A stretch of 64,000 nt of DNA from a bacterium UBP15_UBA6099. Lineage in GTDB: Bacteria; UBP15; UBA6099. The notes beneath the pieces were generated by a model. The model was given only the letters and a program-made list of their open reading frames with translations. It was not told where the DNA came from and did not search any database. The DNA lies in contig DIWT01000056.1 in the NCBI GenBank assembly GCA_002435745.1, positions 62,001-126,000 on the forward strand. The letters run 5' to 3'. The first letter of the stretch is position 1. Every line of letters begins with the position of its first letter. Both the position numbers and the translations under genes were made by a program. Of the stretch, positions 16,132 through 25,434 are shown one piece after another.

Positions 16132-18828
16132 TCATGCCGTTCCGCCAAGCATCGCTATCCGGGCGTCGAGCTTTTCCAGATCGCCCTTCATCCCGGCAAG
16201 CCGCTCTTTTTCCCTGCTCACTATCTCCTCAGGGGCGTTGCTGACGAACTGCTCGTTGCCCAGCTTCGATTCTGACTTAGAGATATCGACGAGAACTTTT
16301 TCCCTGTTTTTCTTCAGTCTCGCGGACTCCGCTTCGAGCACGTCGGCTGCCACCGGGACGAATATCTCCACGCCCCCGGCGATGCCGCTCATCGCCGAGA
16401 CGCCCTCGGCGAGAGGCTTGTCCACCGAGATTTCGCCCGCGCCCGCCATGTCCCTGATAAACCGCGCCTCGGATTCGAGCAAGAGCGCGCGCCCCCCCGT
16501 CTCGTCATGCGTTATCAGCGTCACTGGCAGCTTTTCAGACGGCGGCAGGTTCAGCCCGGCCCTGATGTCCCGAATCCGGCGCACCACGTCCTGCAACAGC
16601 GCCACATCCTCTTCAGCTCCCGCGTCAATCTTCCAATCGTCCGCAGGCCATCCAGCGTCCAGTATAGTCCCGTCCGTCCCCGGCAGCTTGCTCCATATCT
16701 CCTCGGTGATGTGGGGAATGTAGGGATGCAGCATGACGAGGATTCTGCGGAGCGTGTGATGCAGAACTGCGGACACCGCGCCGACCGTCTCGGCGTCGCC
16801 CTCGCGCAACGGGCGTTTGGCCAGCTCTATATACCAGTCGCAGAAATCCCGCCACATCAGGTCGTATATCTTCTGCGCCGCCTCGTTCAGGTCGTACGTC
16901 TCCATCAGCGAGGTCGTCTCTTTCACAACCGACGCCGCCCGCGACAGCATCCACCTGTCCTTCAAGTCCAGCTTCGCCGAACTCAGTTCCGAGGCCGCTA
17001 TCCCCGGCGCGTCCGGCGCCATCATCAGTATGAACCGCGCCGTGTTCCACAGCTTGTTGCAGAACCCGGCCCCGATCCGGAATCTCTCCGTCGAAACGTT
17101 CACGTCCTGCCCCATCGAACCGAGATACAGGAATGTGAACCTCATCGCGTCAGCGCCGAACTCGTCTATGATTTCCATCGGGTCCATCGCGTTGCCCGAA
17201 CTCTTGCTCATCTTCTTTCCGGTCTCGTCCCTTATCAGCCCGTGGATGAACACGTCCCCGAACGGCACATCGCCCCCGAACTTCAGGCCGAAAAACATCA
17301 TCCGCGCCACCCAGAAAAATATGATGTCGAACCCGGTCACCAGAACGGACGTGGGATAGTAAGTCTTTAGGTCGGCGGTCTTGTTCGGCCAGCCCAGCGT
17401 CGAAAGCGGCCACAATCCGGAACTGAACCACGTGTCCAGCACGTCGCTCTGCTGAGTAATCTCTTTCGAGCCGCACTTAGGGCACGCGTCGATGTCTTCT
17501 ATCGAGCATGAGCGCGTTCCGCACGACCCGCAGTCCCACACCGGTATCCGGTGTCCCCACCACAACTGCCTCGATATGCACCAGTCCCGGATGTTCTCCA
17601 GCCAGTCTAGGTACACCTTCGTCCAACGCTCCGGCACAAAGCGCGTCCGACCGTCCTTCACCGCGTCCATCGCCGGCCCCGCAAGCTCCTTCATCCTCAC
17701 GAACCATTGCAGGCTCAGGTACGGCTCAACCGCGCTCTGGCACCTGTAGCAGTGGCCGACCGAGTGCTTGTACGGCTCCTTCTTTATGAATAGCCCGGCG
17801 GCCTCGAGGTCCGCGATTATCTTCTCCCTCGCCTCGAACCTGTCCATCCCCGCGTACGCCGGATAGTCGTCGGAAATCCTTCCGTCTTCCGTCAACATCA
17901 CATATTCAGGCAGCCCGTGCGCCCGCCCTATCTCAAAGTCGTTCGGGTCGTGGGCCGGAGTTATCTTCAACGCCCCGGAGCCGAACTCCAAATCCACGTA
18001 AGGATCGCAGATTATCGGTATATCGCGTCCCACCAGCGGCAACACGCACGTCTTCCCGTGATATTTCTTGTATCTCTCGTCGTCCGGATGCACCGCCACC
18101 GCCGAGTCGCCGAGCAACGTCTCCGGCCTCGTGGTCGCTATCTCCAGCGCGTAGTCCTCGCCCTTCACAGGGTACTTTATGTGATAGAAAAATCCGTCCT
18201 CCTCGACATGCTCCACCTCGATGTCCGACAGAGCGGTCTTGTGGAACGGACACCAGTTGATTATCCGGCTGTCCTGATATATAAGCCCCTCGTCGAACAA
18301 CTGCTTGAACGCCGTGCGAACGGCGAGCGAGCACTGCTCGTCAAGAGTGAACCTCTCCCGCTTCCAGTCCACTCCCGCGCCCATCCGAGTTATCTGATTC
18401 TTGATGTTCGCGTGGTATTCGTCCTTCCATGCCCACACGCGCTCGACGAACTTCTCCCGCCCCAGCTTGTGCCGGTCGAGGCCCTCCTTATCGAGCTTCA
18501 CCTCGACCACGTTCTGGGTGGCGATGCCCGCATGGTCCGTCCCCGGAACCCACAACGCGTCCCTGCCCCGCAGAAAATTGAACCTCAGAAGAACGTCCTG
18601 AAGAGTCATGTTCAGAGCATGGCCCATGTGGAGCTTGCCCGTCACGTTCGGCGGCGGGATAACCATCGAGAAACTCTTTGCGCCCCCGACCGACGGGCGG
18701 GAGAACACTCCCTCGCGCTCCCAATATTCCCTCCACACAGGCTCGTAAGCCGATGGGTCGAACCGTTTCGAAAGTTCAGATTCCGCCGCTCCGGAGCCTT
18801 CTCCGGGCGCGCTGTCATTTTTTCGCAC
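16132..18828 (-). CDS. valS: Valyl-tRNA synthetase
   Basis: This encodes 898 residues from a GTG at 18828. GGAGG lies 8 nt upstream and the GTG overlaps the lon stop by 14 bp; an ATG at 18855 is the alternative. Class Ia signatures are PPPNVTGKLHMGHALN (HIGH-type) and KKMSKSSGN (KMSKS). An editing domain follows the first half-site. A four-Cys zinc knuckle (CGSCG ... CPKCG) precedes SDVLDTWFSSGLWP. The C-terminal 65 residues form the coiled coil typical of ValS. The enzyme charges tRNA-Val and is translationally coupled to lon. Confidence 0.96.
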   Translation of the reverse strand: MRKNDSAPGEGSGAAESELSKRFDPSAYEPVWREYWEREGVFSRPSVGGAKSFSMVIPPPNVTGKLHMGHALNMTLQDVLLRFNFLRGRDALWVPGTDHAGIATQNVVEVKLDKEGLDRHKLGREKFVERVWAWKDEYHANIKNQITRMGAGVDWKRERFTLDEQCSLAVRTAFKQLFDEGLIYQDSRIINWCPFHKTALSDIEVEHVEEDGFFYHIKYPVKGEDYALEIATTRPETLLGDSAVAVHPDDERYKKYHGKTCVLPLVGRDIPIICDPYVDLEFGSGALKITPAHDPNDFEIGRAHGLPEYVMLTEDGRISDDYPAYAGMDRFEAREKIIADLEAAGLFIKKEPYKHSVGHCYRCQSAVEPYLSLQWFVRMKELAGPAMDAVKDGRTRFVPERWTKVYLDWLENIRDWCISRQLWWGHRIPVWDCGSCGTRSCSIEDIDACPKCGSKEITQQSDVLDTWFSSGLWPLSTLGWPNKTADLKTYYPTSVLVTGFDIIFFWVARMMFFGLKFGGDVPFGDVFIHGLIRDETGKKMSKSSGNAMDPMEIIDEFGADAMRFTFLYLGSMGQDVNVSTERFRIGAGFCNKLWNTARFILMMAPDAPGIAASELSSAKLDLKDRWMLSRAASVVKETTSLMETYDLNEAAQKIYDLMWRDFCDWYIELAKRPLREGDAETVGAVSAVLHHTLRRILVMLHPYIPHITEEIWSKLPGTDGTILDAGWPADDWKIDAGAEEDVALLQDVVRRIRDIRAGLNLPPSEKLPVTLITHDETGGRALLLESEARFIRDMAGAGEISVDKPLAEGVSAMSGIAGGVEIFVPVAADVLEAESARLKKNREKVLVDISKSESKLGNEQFVSNAPEEIVSREKERLAGMKGDLEKLDARIAMLGGTA

Positions 18829-21328
18829 TTTTTCCGCCTCCGCGTGACGCCGCATTATTATTTCCGCCGCCGCCTTTGCCGTCCGCGCTCTTGAGCGTGG
18901 CTTCCAACGCCTGCTCGACGTGATCCACAAAGAGCGCCTCTAGCTTCCTGCGCACGTTCGGCTGTATCTCGTAATAATCCTTCTCGTTGTCCACCGGCAG
19001 GATAATCTTCGTTATCCCCGCCCGGTGCGCCGCAAAAACCTTTTCCTTTATGCCGCCCACAGGCAGCGCCCTGCCTCTAAGCGTTATCTCTCCCGTCATC
19101 GCCACGTTCCTGTCCACCGGCCTGCCGGACAGCGCGGATATCAGCGACACCGCCAGCGCTATGCCCGCCGACGGCCCGTCCTTCGGTATCGCCCCCTCCG
19201 GCACGTGAAGATGTATGTCCGTGTTCTTGAAATAATCCGTGCCCAGATTCAGCCCCTCCGAATGCCCCCGCGCGTAGCTCAGCGCCGCCTGCGCCGACTC
19301 CTTCATCACGTCCCCCAGCAGCCCTGTCAGGATAAGCTCCCCCTTGCCCGGCATCAGCGTAGCCTCGATGCTGAGAATCTCTCCGCCCGTCTGCGTCCAC
19401 GCCATCCCCGTCGCCAGCCCCACCTCGTCCGTCTCCCCTATCACTCCGTATCTATGTTTGGGTTTCCCAAGATATTTTTCCAGATTCTTTTTAGTGACCA
19501 CCGCGCATTTCTGCTCGATGTCGTCCTTTGCCGCGCGCTTCTTTCCGCCCTTCGGCTTCCCCTTCGCGGTTTCCGGAGCCGCGTCCCCGTTCCGGTCCTC
19601 GTGCTCCGACACCAAGCAGGCCGTATGCTTGCGGCACACCTGCGCAAGCTCCCTCTCCAAATTCCTCACGCCCGCCTCGCGCGTGTATCTCCTGACTATC
19701 TCAAGCAGCACGCTGTCCGATATCTTCAGCGACTCCTCGTTCAACCCGTGTTCCTTGAGCTGCCTCGGCAGCAGGTGCAGCCTCGCTATGTTCAGTTTTT
19801 CCTCTTCGGTGTAGCCAGACAGCCGGATGACCTCCATCCTGTCGAGCAGCGGAGGCGGGATAGGCTGCGTCAGGTTCGCCGTCGTTATGAACATCACCCC
19901 CGAAAGGTCGTAAGGTATTTCCAGATAGTGATCCACGAACTCCTTGTTTATCTCCGGGTCTAGAGCCTCCAGCAGCGCCGCCGACGGGTCGCCCCGGAAG
20001 TCCGAACTCATCTTGTCCACCTCATCCAGCAGAAACACCGGGTTGGTCACGCCCACCCTCTTCATCTGCTGAATTATCCGGCCCGGCATTGAGCCGATGT
20101 ATGTCCTCCTGTGCCCTCTTATCTCCGCCTCGTCCCTCACGCCTCCCAGCGACGCCCTCGCGTACTTCCTCTCAAGCGCCCTTCCTATCGACTTGCCCAG
20201 CGACGTCTTCCCAGTCCCCGGAGGCCCCACAAGACACAGTATCACCCCATGCCCCTTCTTGCTCAGCTTCCTCACCGCCAGATACTCGACTATTCTTTCC
20301 TTCACCTTTTCAAGCCCGTAGTGATCCTCGTCCAGTATCTTCTTCACATGCCCAGTGTTCAGATTCTCAACTATGTTCTTGTCCCACGGCAAATCCAGTA
20401 TCCAGTCTATATAGTTGCGAGACACCACCGCTTCGGGAGAGCCGAACGGCATCTTTGACAGCCGTTTCAACTCCGCTTCCACCTTCTCCCGCGCGTAATC
20501 CGGCAGCCCCGCCTTGTCCGCCTTCTCTTTTAGTTCCAGCAGTTCCCCGGTGAACTCCTCAGCGTCCCCAAGCTCCCGGTGAATCGCCTTCAACTGCTCC
20601 TTCAGGTAATACTCCTTCTGCGATTTTTCTATCTGCTTCTTAACCTGCGACTGAATTTTTTTCTGAATGTCCAGAATCTCCAGTTCATCGTCGAGGATTG
20701 AAGAGAGGGCTATCAGGCGCTCCTTAGCAAAAAACGCCTCAAGCACCCTCTGCTTGACGTCCACCTTCAGCACGAGCTGAGAAGCAATCAGGTCCGCCAG
20801 CCGGCACGGCTCGTCCACCGACGACGCAGACGTGTACGCCTCCGGCGGCATCGACCGCGTGTATCTCACATATTTGTCGAACTTGCCGAGAATCTCCCTC
20901 ATCAGCGCCTCGACTTCCATGTTCTTCGACGCCTCTTCCTCGATAAGCTCCACCTGCGTGACGAAATACTCGTCGTCCACAAGATAATCCAGAATCTTCA
21001 CCCTGTTTACGCCTTCGATGAGCGCCTTGATAGTGCCGTCCGGCAGCTTCACCATGTTCAGCGCCTCGCACAGCGTTCCCACTCCGTACAGATCATCCCT
21101 GTCAGGGTCCTCTATGCCCGGCTGCTTCTGCGCGACGACCACTATCCGCCGGTCGTTCATCATCGCTTCTTCCAGCGCCTTCACCGATTTGCCCCGCCCT
21201 ATGAACAACGGCACTATCATGTGCGGAAATATCACTATGTCCCGCAACGGTATCATCGGATAGTTCTTTATGTTTTCAGGTATTTCCACAGACTCCTGAT
21301 TCATCGGGTCGTAGTCCAATACGTCCAC
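18815..21328 (-). CDS. lon: ATP-dependent Lon protease
   Basis: This encodes 837 residues from a GTG at 21328 (GAGG 4 nt upstream); a TTG at 21319 or the ATG at 21304 are alternatives. The N-terminal substrate domain (about 20-215), coiled coil, AAA+ module (Walker A GPPGTGKTSLGKS, FLLDEVDKM) and C-terminal serine protease domain (PKDGPSAGIA with the catalytic Ser; GGIKEKVFAAH with the catalytic Lys) are all intact. A Lys-rich insert (about 590-610) lies before the protease domain. Lon degrades misfolded and regulatory proteins. Two tandem promoters lie upstream, and valS follows with a 14-bp overlap. Confidence 0.97.
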   Translation of the reverse strand: MDVLDYDPMNQESVEIPENIKNYPMIPLRDIVIFPHMIVPLFIGRGKSVKALEEAMMNDRRIVVVAQKQPGIEDPDRDDLYGVGTLCEALNMVKLPDGTIKALIEGVNRVKILDYLVDDEYFVTQVELIEEEASKNMEVEALMREILGKFDKYVRYTRSMPPEAYTSASSVDEPCRLADLIASQLVLKVDVKQRVLEAFFAKERLIALSSILDDELEILDIQKKIQSQVKKQIEKSQKEYYLKEQLKAIHRELGDAEEFTGELLELKEKADKAGLPDYAREKVEAELKRLSKMPFGSPEAVVSRNYIDWILDLPWDKNIVENLNTGHVKKILDEDHYGLEKVKERIVEYLAVRKLSKKGHGVILCLVGPPGTGKTSLGKSIGRALERKYARASLGGVRDEAEIRGHRRTYIGSMPGRIIQQMKRVGVTNPVFLLDEVDKMSSDFRGDPSAALLEALDPEINKEFVDHYLEIPYDLSGVMFITTANLTQPIPPPLLDRMEVIRLSGYTEEEKLNIARLHLLPRQLKEHGLNEESLKISDSVLLEIVRRYTREAGVRNLERELAQVCRKHTACLVSEHEDRNGDAAPETAKGKPKGGKKRAAKDDIEQKCAVVTKKNLEKYLGKPKHRYGVIGETDEVGLATGMAWTQTGGEILSIEATLMPGKGELILTGLLGDVMKESAQAALSYARGHSEGLNLGTDYFKNTDIHLHVPEGAIPKDGPSAGIALAVSLISALSGRPVDRNVAMTGEITLRGRALPVGGIKEKVFAAHRAGITKIILPVDNEKDYYEIQPNVRRKLEALFVDHVEQALEATLKSADGKGGGGNNNAASRGGGKSAKK

Positions 21329-21350
21329 CTCGCCTCGTTTTCAATCTACT

Positions 21351-21416
21351 AATATAGCCAATCCCCATCTTACTATCAATAAATCTGAATTATAAGCGTC
21401 CGAATTCAGTATTCAA
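21351..21416 (-). promoter_or_regulatory. Tandem promoters of lon-valS
   Basis: Proximal: TTGATA (21374-21379) and TATATT (21351-21356), 17 bp apart, giving a start about 16 nt before the lon GTG. Distal: TTGAAT (21411-21416) and TATAAT (21389-21394), 16 bp apart. Both read on the minus strand towards lon. I see no heat-shock (CIRCE or sigma32-like) element. Confidence 0.65.
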
Positions 21417-21643
21417 ATTTGAGTAGCGCAAATGTCAATCCAGACCGAATCGACCTTTGCCTTGCGCTTCCGACAAAACGCGCGTCATCGCCTAGGTCTG
21501 CCAAAGAATAGCTTTTTTAACAGTTGCGCTAACGCCTCTTGCAGTTTACATGAGCCTCGGCGCGGATCGCCGACATAAGGACATCGCATTATCGGTTTGA
21601 AAAGAAATCCTCTTGAACCATGTCGAATACATCATAAATTTTC
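21417..21643. other. Spacer between lon promoters and the RCC1 gene
   Basis: The gene-free stretch 21329-21643 holds the lon promoters at one end. The remainder shows no open frame with a ribosome site, no RNA gene and no clear terminator for the RCC1-repeat gene that ends at 21644. Confidence 0.5.
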
Positions 21644-23887
21644 CTATTTATAAAGAACCGCTTTCACAGGAAGAGTCTCGAAAGCCGGCGTCGACGAACC
21701 AAGCTGACCTTGTCTGTCTGAACCCCAGCAATACACCGAACCGTCGCCGACAAGCGCGCATGTATGTTCATTTCCAGAAGCAATTTTTACGACATCTCTT
21801 AATCCTTCGACTCTCATTGCCGTCAATGAACCGCCGCCTTCGCGAAACCCGATTTCTCCATTTCTGTTTGAACCCCAGCAAGCCACCCCTCCGTCTCTAA
21901 TCAAAGCGCATGAGAATAAATCGCCTAATGAAACCGATATGGCGTTTTCTACTCCGACAGCTTCCACAGGTTCGGGCGGATTCTCAAAAGAGCCTGTTCC
22001 CAGTTGTCCTGCGGCTCCATTGTTGCCCCAGCAAAAAACTCGTCCGTCCGCCACCGCCGCGCATGCGTGATTATTAGACACCGCTACTGAAACTGCTGAT
22101 TTTACGTTCTTTACCAACTTCGGAAAAAACGACATAACTGTAGAGCCGTCTCCAATCTGACCGTAATCGTTCGCTCCCCAGCATTTTATATCGCCGTTTT
22201 TTTCGACAACACATGTCGCTCCGGCCCCGGCGGAAACACTCAGCGCATTCAAAACTCCGGAAACCGGATTGCTCGGAATCGCCAAATAATCAGCGGTGTT
22301 TATGCCTAACTGTCCCATATGGTTAGCCCCCCAGCATTTTACATTCTCGCTAGTCTCTATAGCGCAAGCATGATTCCAACCGGTCGTTATTGCCTTGGCT
22401 TTTCCGACGTTCCGCACACTATCGAACGAAGTCCTGCTTTTTAAAGACCCGTCGCCGAGTTGGCCAGAATGATTTGCTCCAGCGCACATCACAGCGCCTT
22501 TGTTCGTCATAACGCAATTGAAACATTCGCCCGCCGCCACATCCGCGACGCGGTCAACCCCAAGCGCGCCTGACATTTCCGACAATTTGAAATTTTCCTC
22601 AATCCACATGTTCCCGCAACTTCCCTCTCCCCTGCACTCGACAAAGCCGTCCGCTGTCGCGACACACGTGTGTTCCGGCCCGGCAGAAACGCCTACTGCC
22701 GGTCCGATATTTGCCATTTTCTTTGGAACCCCCGTCCTTAACTCGCGCTCGTTTCCTAATTGACCGGATTTGTTGTCTCCCCAACACATAAGGGTCCCTT
22801 CATCTAGAATCGCGCATGTATGCTTGCGCCCGGCGGCTATCTGTCGAACGTTTTTCAAATCTCTTACATAAGCGTATTTTTCCCTGTCTATCGTGTCTCC
22901 TGTCCCAAGTTGCCCTCTATCATTCGCTCCCCAACAAACCACGGAGCCGGATTTCATCAATGCGCATGAATGCGCTTCGCCTAAGGCCAGTGAAACAACG
23001 TCTGAAACGCCGGCTACCCGCGTCGGCGCCGCGGCGTTCACTCTCGAGTTCGCGCCCAACTGCCCTTTGGCATTGTTTCCCCAACAATATACGTATCCGT
23101 TCTTCTTCGTCACGGCGCATGAATGCGAAGTCCCAGATGATATCGCTATCGCGTCTGAAATCCCTTTAACATAGGACAACCCGCTTCGCGATTCCATCTT
23201 GCCGTTCCCCAACTGGCCGGACTCGTTTCCGCCCATGCATTTTATTCCGCCTTCATCGACGATCGCGCACACATGCGCGTTCCCTGCCGTCAAGTCTTTT
23301 GCTTTTTCCATTCCTTTCACGTAATCCGGAAGCCTTTTCTCTCCTAGGTTTTCATTCGTCGCAAATATAACGCCGCCCCAGCATTTCACCCTCCCGGCTC
23401 TTTCGAGCGCGCATGTGAAAAACGCTCCAGACGCCACTTTCACAACATCCATAGTCCCGATCGCGATCACAGGTTCCGTAATTTCTCTCTGCGACTCTAT
23501 CCCGACCTGCCAACTGTCATTGTCTCCGTAACAAGCCGTCGTTCCGTTTGTCAGCGCGGCGCAGAAATGCGAAAGACCTATAGTTATATCAACCGCGTCT
23601 TCGATATATTCGTTCTCAATTATCGACGATGTTGATTCCAAATCGTTCGGCATCAGCGTGTTTGACATGTTTCTTCCGAAGCAGCCTGTTCTGCCGTTGG
23701 CAAACAATACGCAAGTGACGTCGTCGAACGCCGCGACCTTAATCGGTTTATTCTCCTCGAACATCATGGCGTCAGGCTCCAGCCACTTTGAATGCGCTGC
23801 GGAATGCCCCGTGACAAGAACAATGATTAATGCTGAAACAAATAATCGCGCAATGGCTTCAGAAAAATCCGAAGTTGTTTTGATCAT
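21644..23887 (-). CDS. Exported RCC1-repeat protein with 14 cysteine-paired repeats
   Basis: This encodes 747 residues with GGAGG before the ATG. A signal peptide (about 1-32) is followed by 14 repeats of about 50 residues. Each has the RCC1 pattern 'G..H.CA....G.V.CWG.N..GQLG' and carries two cysteines, one per inner strand. Fourteen repeats equals two seven-bladed propellers. Exported RCC1-like proteins are known from many bacteria, but their ligands are mostly unknown. The regular Cys pairs point to one disulfide per blade and hence an oxidising, extracytoplasmic location. By eye its DNA is more AT-rich than the flanking genes, which may indicate acquisition. It has its own promoter and no operon partners. 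Confidence 0.9.
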   Translation of the reverse strand: MIKTTSDFSEAIARLFVSALIIVLVTGHSAAHSKWLEPDAMMFEENKPIKVAAFDDVTCVLFANGRTGCFGRNMSNTLMPNDLESTSSIIENEYIEDAVDITIGLSHFCAALTNGTTACYGDNDSWQVGIESQREITEPVIAIGTMDVVKVASGAFFTCALERAGRVKCWGGVIFATNENLGEKRLPDYVKGMEKAKDLTAGNAHVCAIVDEGGIKCMGGNESGQLGNGKMESRSGLSYVKGISDAIAISSGTSHSCAVTKKNGYVYCWGNNAKGQLGANSRVNAAAPTRVAGVSDVVSLALGEAHSCALMKSGSVVCWGANDRGQLGTGDTIDREKYAYVRDLKNVRQIAAGRKHTCAILDEGTLMCWGDNKSGQLGNERELRTGVPKKMANIGPAVGVSAGPEHTCVATADGFVECRGEGSCGNMWIEENFKLSEMSGALGVDRVADVAAGECFNCVMTNKGAVMCAGANHSGQLGDGSLKSRTSFDSVRNVGKAKAITTGWNHACAIETSENVKCWGANHMGQLGINTADYLAIPSNPVSGVLNALSVSAGAGATCVVEKNGDIKCWGANDYGQIGDGSTVMSFFPKLVKNVKSAVSVAVSNNHACAAVADGRVFCWGNNGAAGQLGTGSFENPPEPVEAVGVENAISVSLGDLFSCALIRDGGVACWGSNRNGEIGFREGGGSLTAMRVEGLRDVVKIASGNEHTCALVGDGSVYCWGSDRQGQLGSSTPAFETLPVKAVLYK

Positions 23888-23912
23888 AATTGTCCTCCGA
23901 ACTATTATCGAT

Positions 23913-23940
23913 ATTATATTTATTGTCTCCGCTGTGACAA
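23913..23940 (-). promoter_or_regulatory. Promoter of the RCC1-repeat gene
   Basis: On the minus strand, TTGTCA (23935-23940) and TATAAT (23913-23918) are 16 bp apart, about 25 bp upstream of the ATG at 23887. The boxes match sigma70 consensus in 5/6 and 6/6 positions. Confidence 0.75.
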
Positions 23941-24028
23941 TCTAAATATTCTGCGAATAATCTCTTTTCATTCGGCCCGTCCCGCAGCGGGGGCATGTGA
24001 ACTATTTCACTTGTTTCTCTCCACGGGG

Positions 24029-24058
24029 TTCACTTATGCTCGCCCCTTGAGGTATAAT
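24029..24058 (+). promoter_or_regulatory. Promoter of the tailed epimerase gene
   Basis: TATAAT (24053-24058) is preceded 18 bp upstream by TTCACT (24029-24034), a partial -35 match. The predicted transcript start is about 55 nt before the ATG at 24119. It is divergent from the RCC1 promoter. Confidence 0.55.
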
Positions 24059-24118
24059 GCGTTTATTCGGCGGCGCGCCCGGCGCGTCCGCCAAACCGCG
24101 AAACCGGAGGCCGGAAAC

Positions 24119-25387
24119 ATGGCGAAGAAAGCGACGACAAAAAAAACAGCGGCGGCGAAGGCCGCTCCGAAATCTGTTGCGAATAAGACATCAAAGAAAA
24201 CCGCGGCGAAAGCGGCGCCCAAGCCCGCAGCGAAACCCAAACCGGCTCCGGCTAAGAAGTCCGCCGCAAAAGCCGCCCCAAAGAAAAAAGCTCCCGCGAA
24301 AAAAACGGCTAGCCCCGGCGTGACGGACGTCCGCTCAGCGCCGACCGCCATAGTCACCGGAGCCTGCGGCTTCGCCGGCGGCCACATGGTCGATCTGCTC
24401 GTCGAAAAAGGCTTCCGCGTCATCGCCACCGACCTCGAAGGAGCTTCCCGAGAGTTCGTCAATCCGAAAGCAGAATTCATCCCCGCCGACATAACGAATG
24501 TCGATTCTCTAAAGAACATCTTCAAAGGAAAAATCGACTACGTCTATCACCCCGCCGCCATCTTCGACTACGAGGCCCCGTGGGAGATATGCGAAAAAGT
24601 CAACGTGTTCGGCATGCGCAACATCTGCGAGATGTCGCTCAAGCAGGACCTAAAACGCTTCGTGCTGTTCTCCACCGTTTCGGTGTACGGACACCCGGAG
24701 CCGGACGAGCTTCCGGTGCGCGAATCCAACACCAAGCGGCCCGGCACTAACTACGAGCGCTCCAAGCTCATGCAGGAGGAAATCGGCGTCGAATACGTCG
24801 GGAAGGGACTCCCCGTCTCCATCGTCCAGCCCGCCCCGGTGTACGGCCCTCGCAACGTCTACGGCGTCGCCACCATACTGTTCCTGCTCGCAAAATTCCC
24901 CATCCTCCCCTTCCCCGTCAACCTCGACAGCTACATCGTCGGCGTTCACATCCGTGACGTCTGCCGCGCCGCCCTTTTCGTCTCCGACATCAAGGAAGCC
25001 ATCGGCGAAACTTACATCGTCATCGACAACAGCCGGTACACGCTGCGCGAGTTCGTCGAGTTCGTATGCCCGCTGATGGGCGTGCGCATCATGCCCGTGT
25101 TCATCCCGCGAGACCTATTTGTGCGCGCCGCAGACCACATCGCGGACGCTTCCCGCTCGTTCGCAAAAATCATGGGAACCCGCCCCTTCGTCGAGAAAGA
25201 CATGGTTTACTACCTCAAAGCCGTATACACATTCGACAACACCAAGCTCCGTTCCCTCGGCTTCGAATTCGAGCATCCCGACCTGCTGGAAGGCGCGCGC
25301 GAAACTATCGAATGGTACAAAGAAAACGGCTATCTCGACCGCCGCGACCTTTGGCAGAAAGCCATCTTCGGGAAAAACAGATACTAA
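24119..25387 (+). CDS. NAD-dependent epimerase/dehydratase fused to a histone-H1-like Lys/Ala/Pro tail
   Basis: This encodes 422 residues. The ATG at 24119 has GGAGG 9 nt upstream. Residues 1-64 are almost only Lys, Ala, Pro, Thr and Ser (21 Lys in the first 62), with AKKA/KKTAAKAAPK motifs as in eukaryotic H1 and bacterial HU/Hc1-type tails. From about residue 76 an extended short-chain dehydrogenase begins: the NAD-binding TGACGFAGG, an STVSVYG serine strand and a YERSK catalytic Tyr-Lys. It resembles 3-beta-hydroxysteroid or sugar-nucleotide epimerases. No start codon with a ribosome site separates tail and enzyme, so the fusion looks real. The tail could bind nucleic acid or polyanions. 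Substrate unknown. Confidence 0.88.
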   Translation: MAKKATTKKTAAAKAAPKSVANKTSKKTAAKAAPKPAAKPKPAPAKKSAAKAAPKKKAPAKKTASPGVTDVRSAPTAIVTGACGFAGGHMVDLLVEKGFRVIATDLEGASREFVNPKAEFIPADITNVDSLKNIFKGKIDYVYHPAAIFDYEAPWEICEKVNVFGMRNICEMSLKQDLKRFVLFSTVSVYGHPEPDELPVRESNTKRPGTNYERSKLMQEEIGVEYVGKGLPVSIVQPAPVYGPRNVYGVATILFLLAKFPILPFPVNLDSYIVGVHIRDVCRAALFVSDIKEAIGETYIVIDNSRYTLREFVEFVCPLMGVRIMPVFIPRDLFVRAADHIADASRSFAKIMGTRPFVEKDMVYYLKAVYTFDNTKLRSLGFEFEHPDLLEGARETIEWYKENGYLDRRDLWQKAIFGKNRY

Positions 25388-25434
25388 TCCGCCGGCGCGC
25401 CGGGCGCAATCGCCCCGGCCAGCTTCTTCGAGCC

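Noticed and set aside
21644..23887. Regular repeats that might be a CRISPR or DNA satellite array
   Set aside because: The roughly 150-bp period is in frame and codes for RCC1 repeats; the DNA identity between units is low. There are no CRISPR-type direct repeats or cas genes in the window.
24119..24320. Lys/Ala-rich tail as frameshift or mis-called start
   Set aside because: The frame is continuous from a strong ribosome site into the Rossmann motif and there is no alternative start with a ribosome site before the NAD-binding strand, so I kept the fusion.
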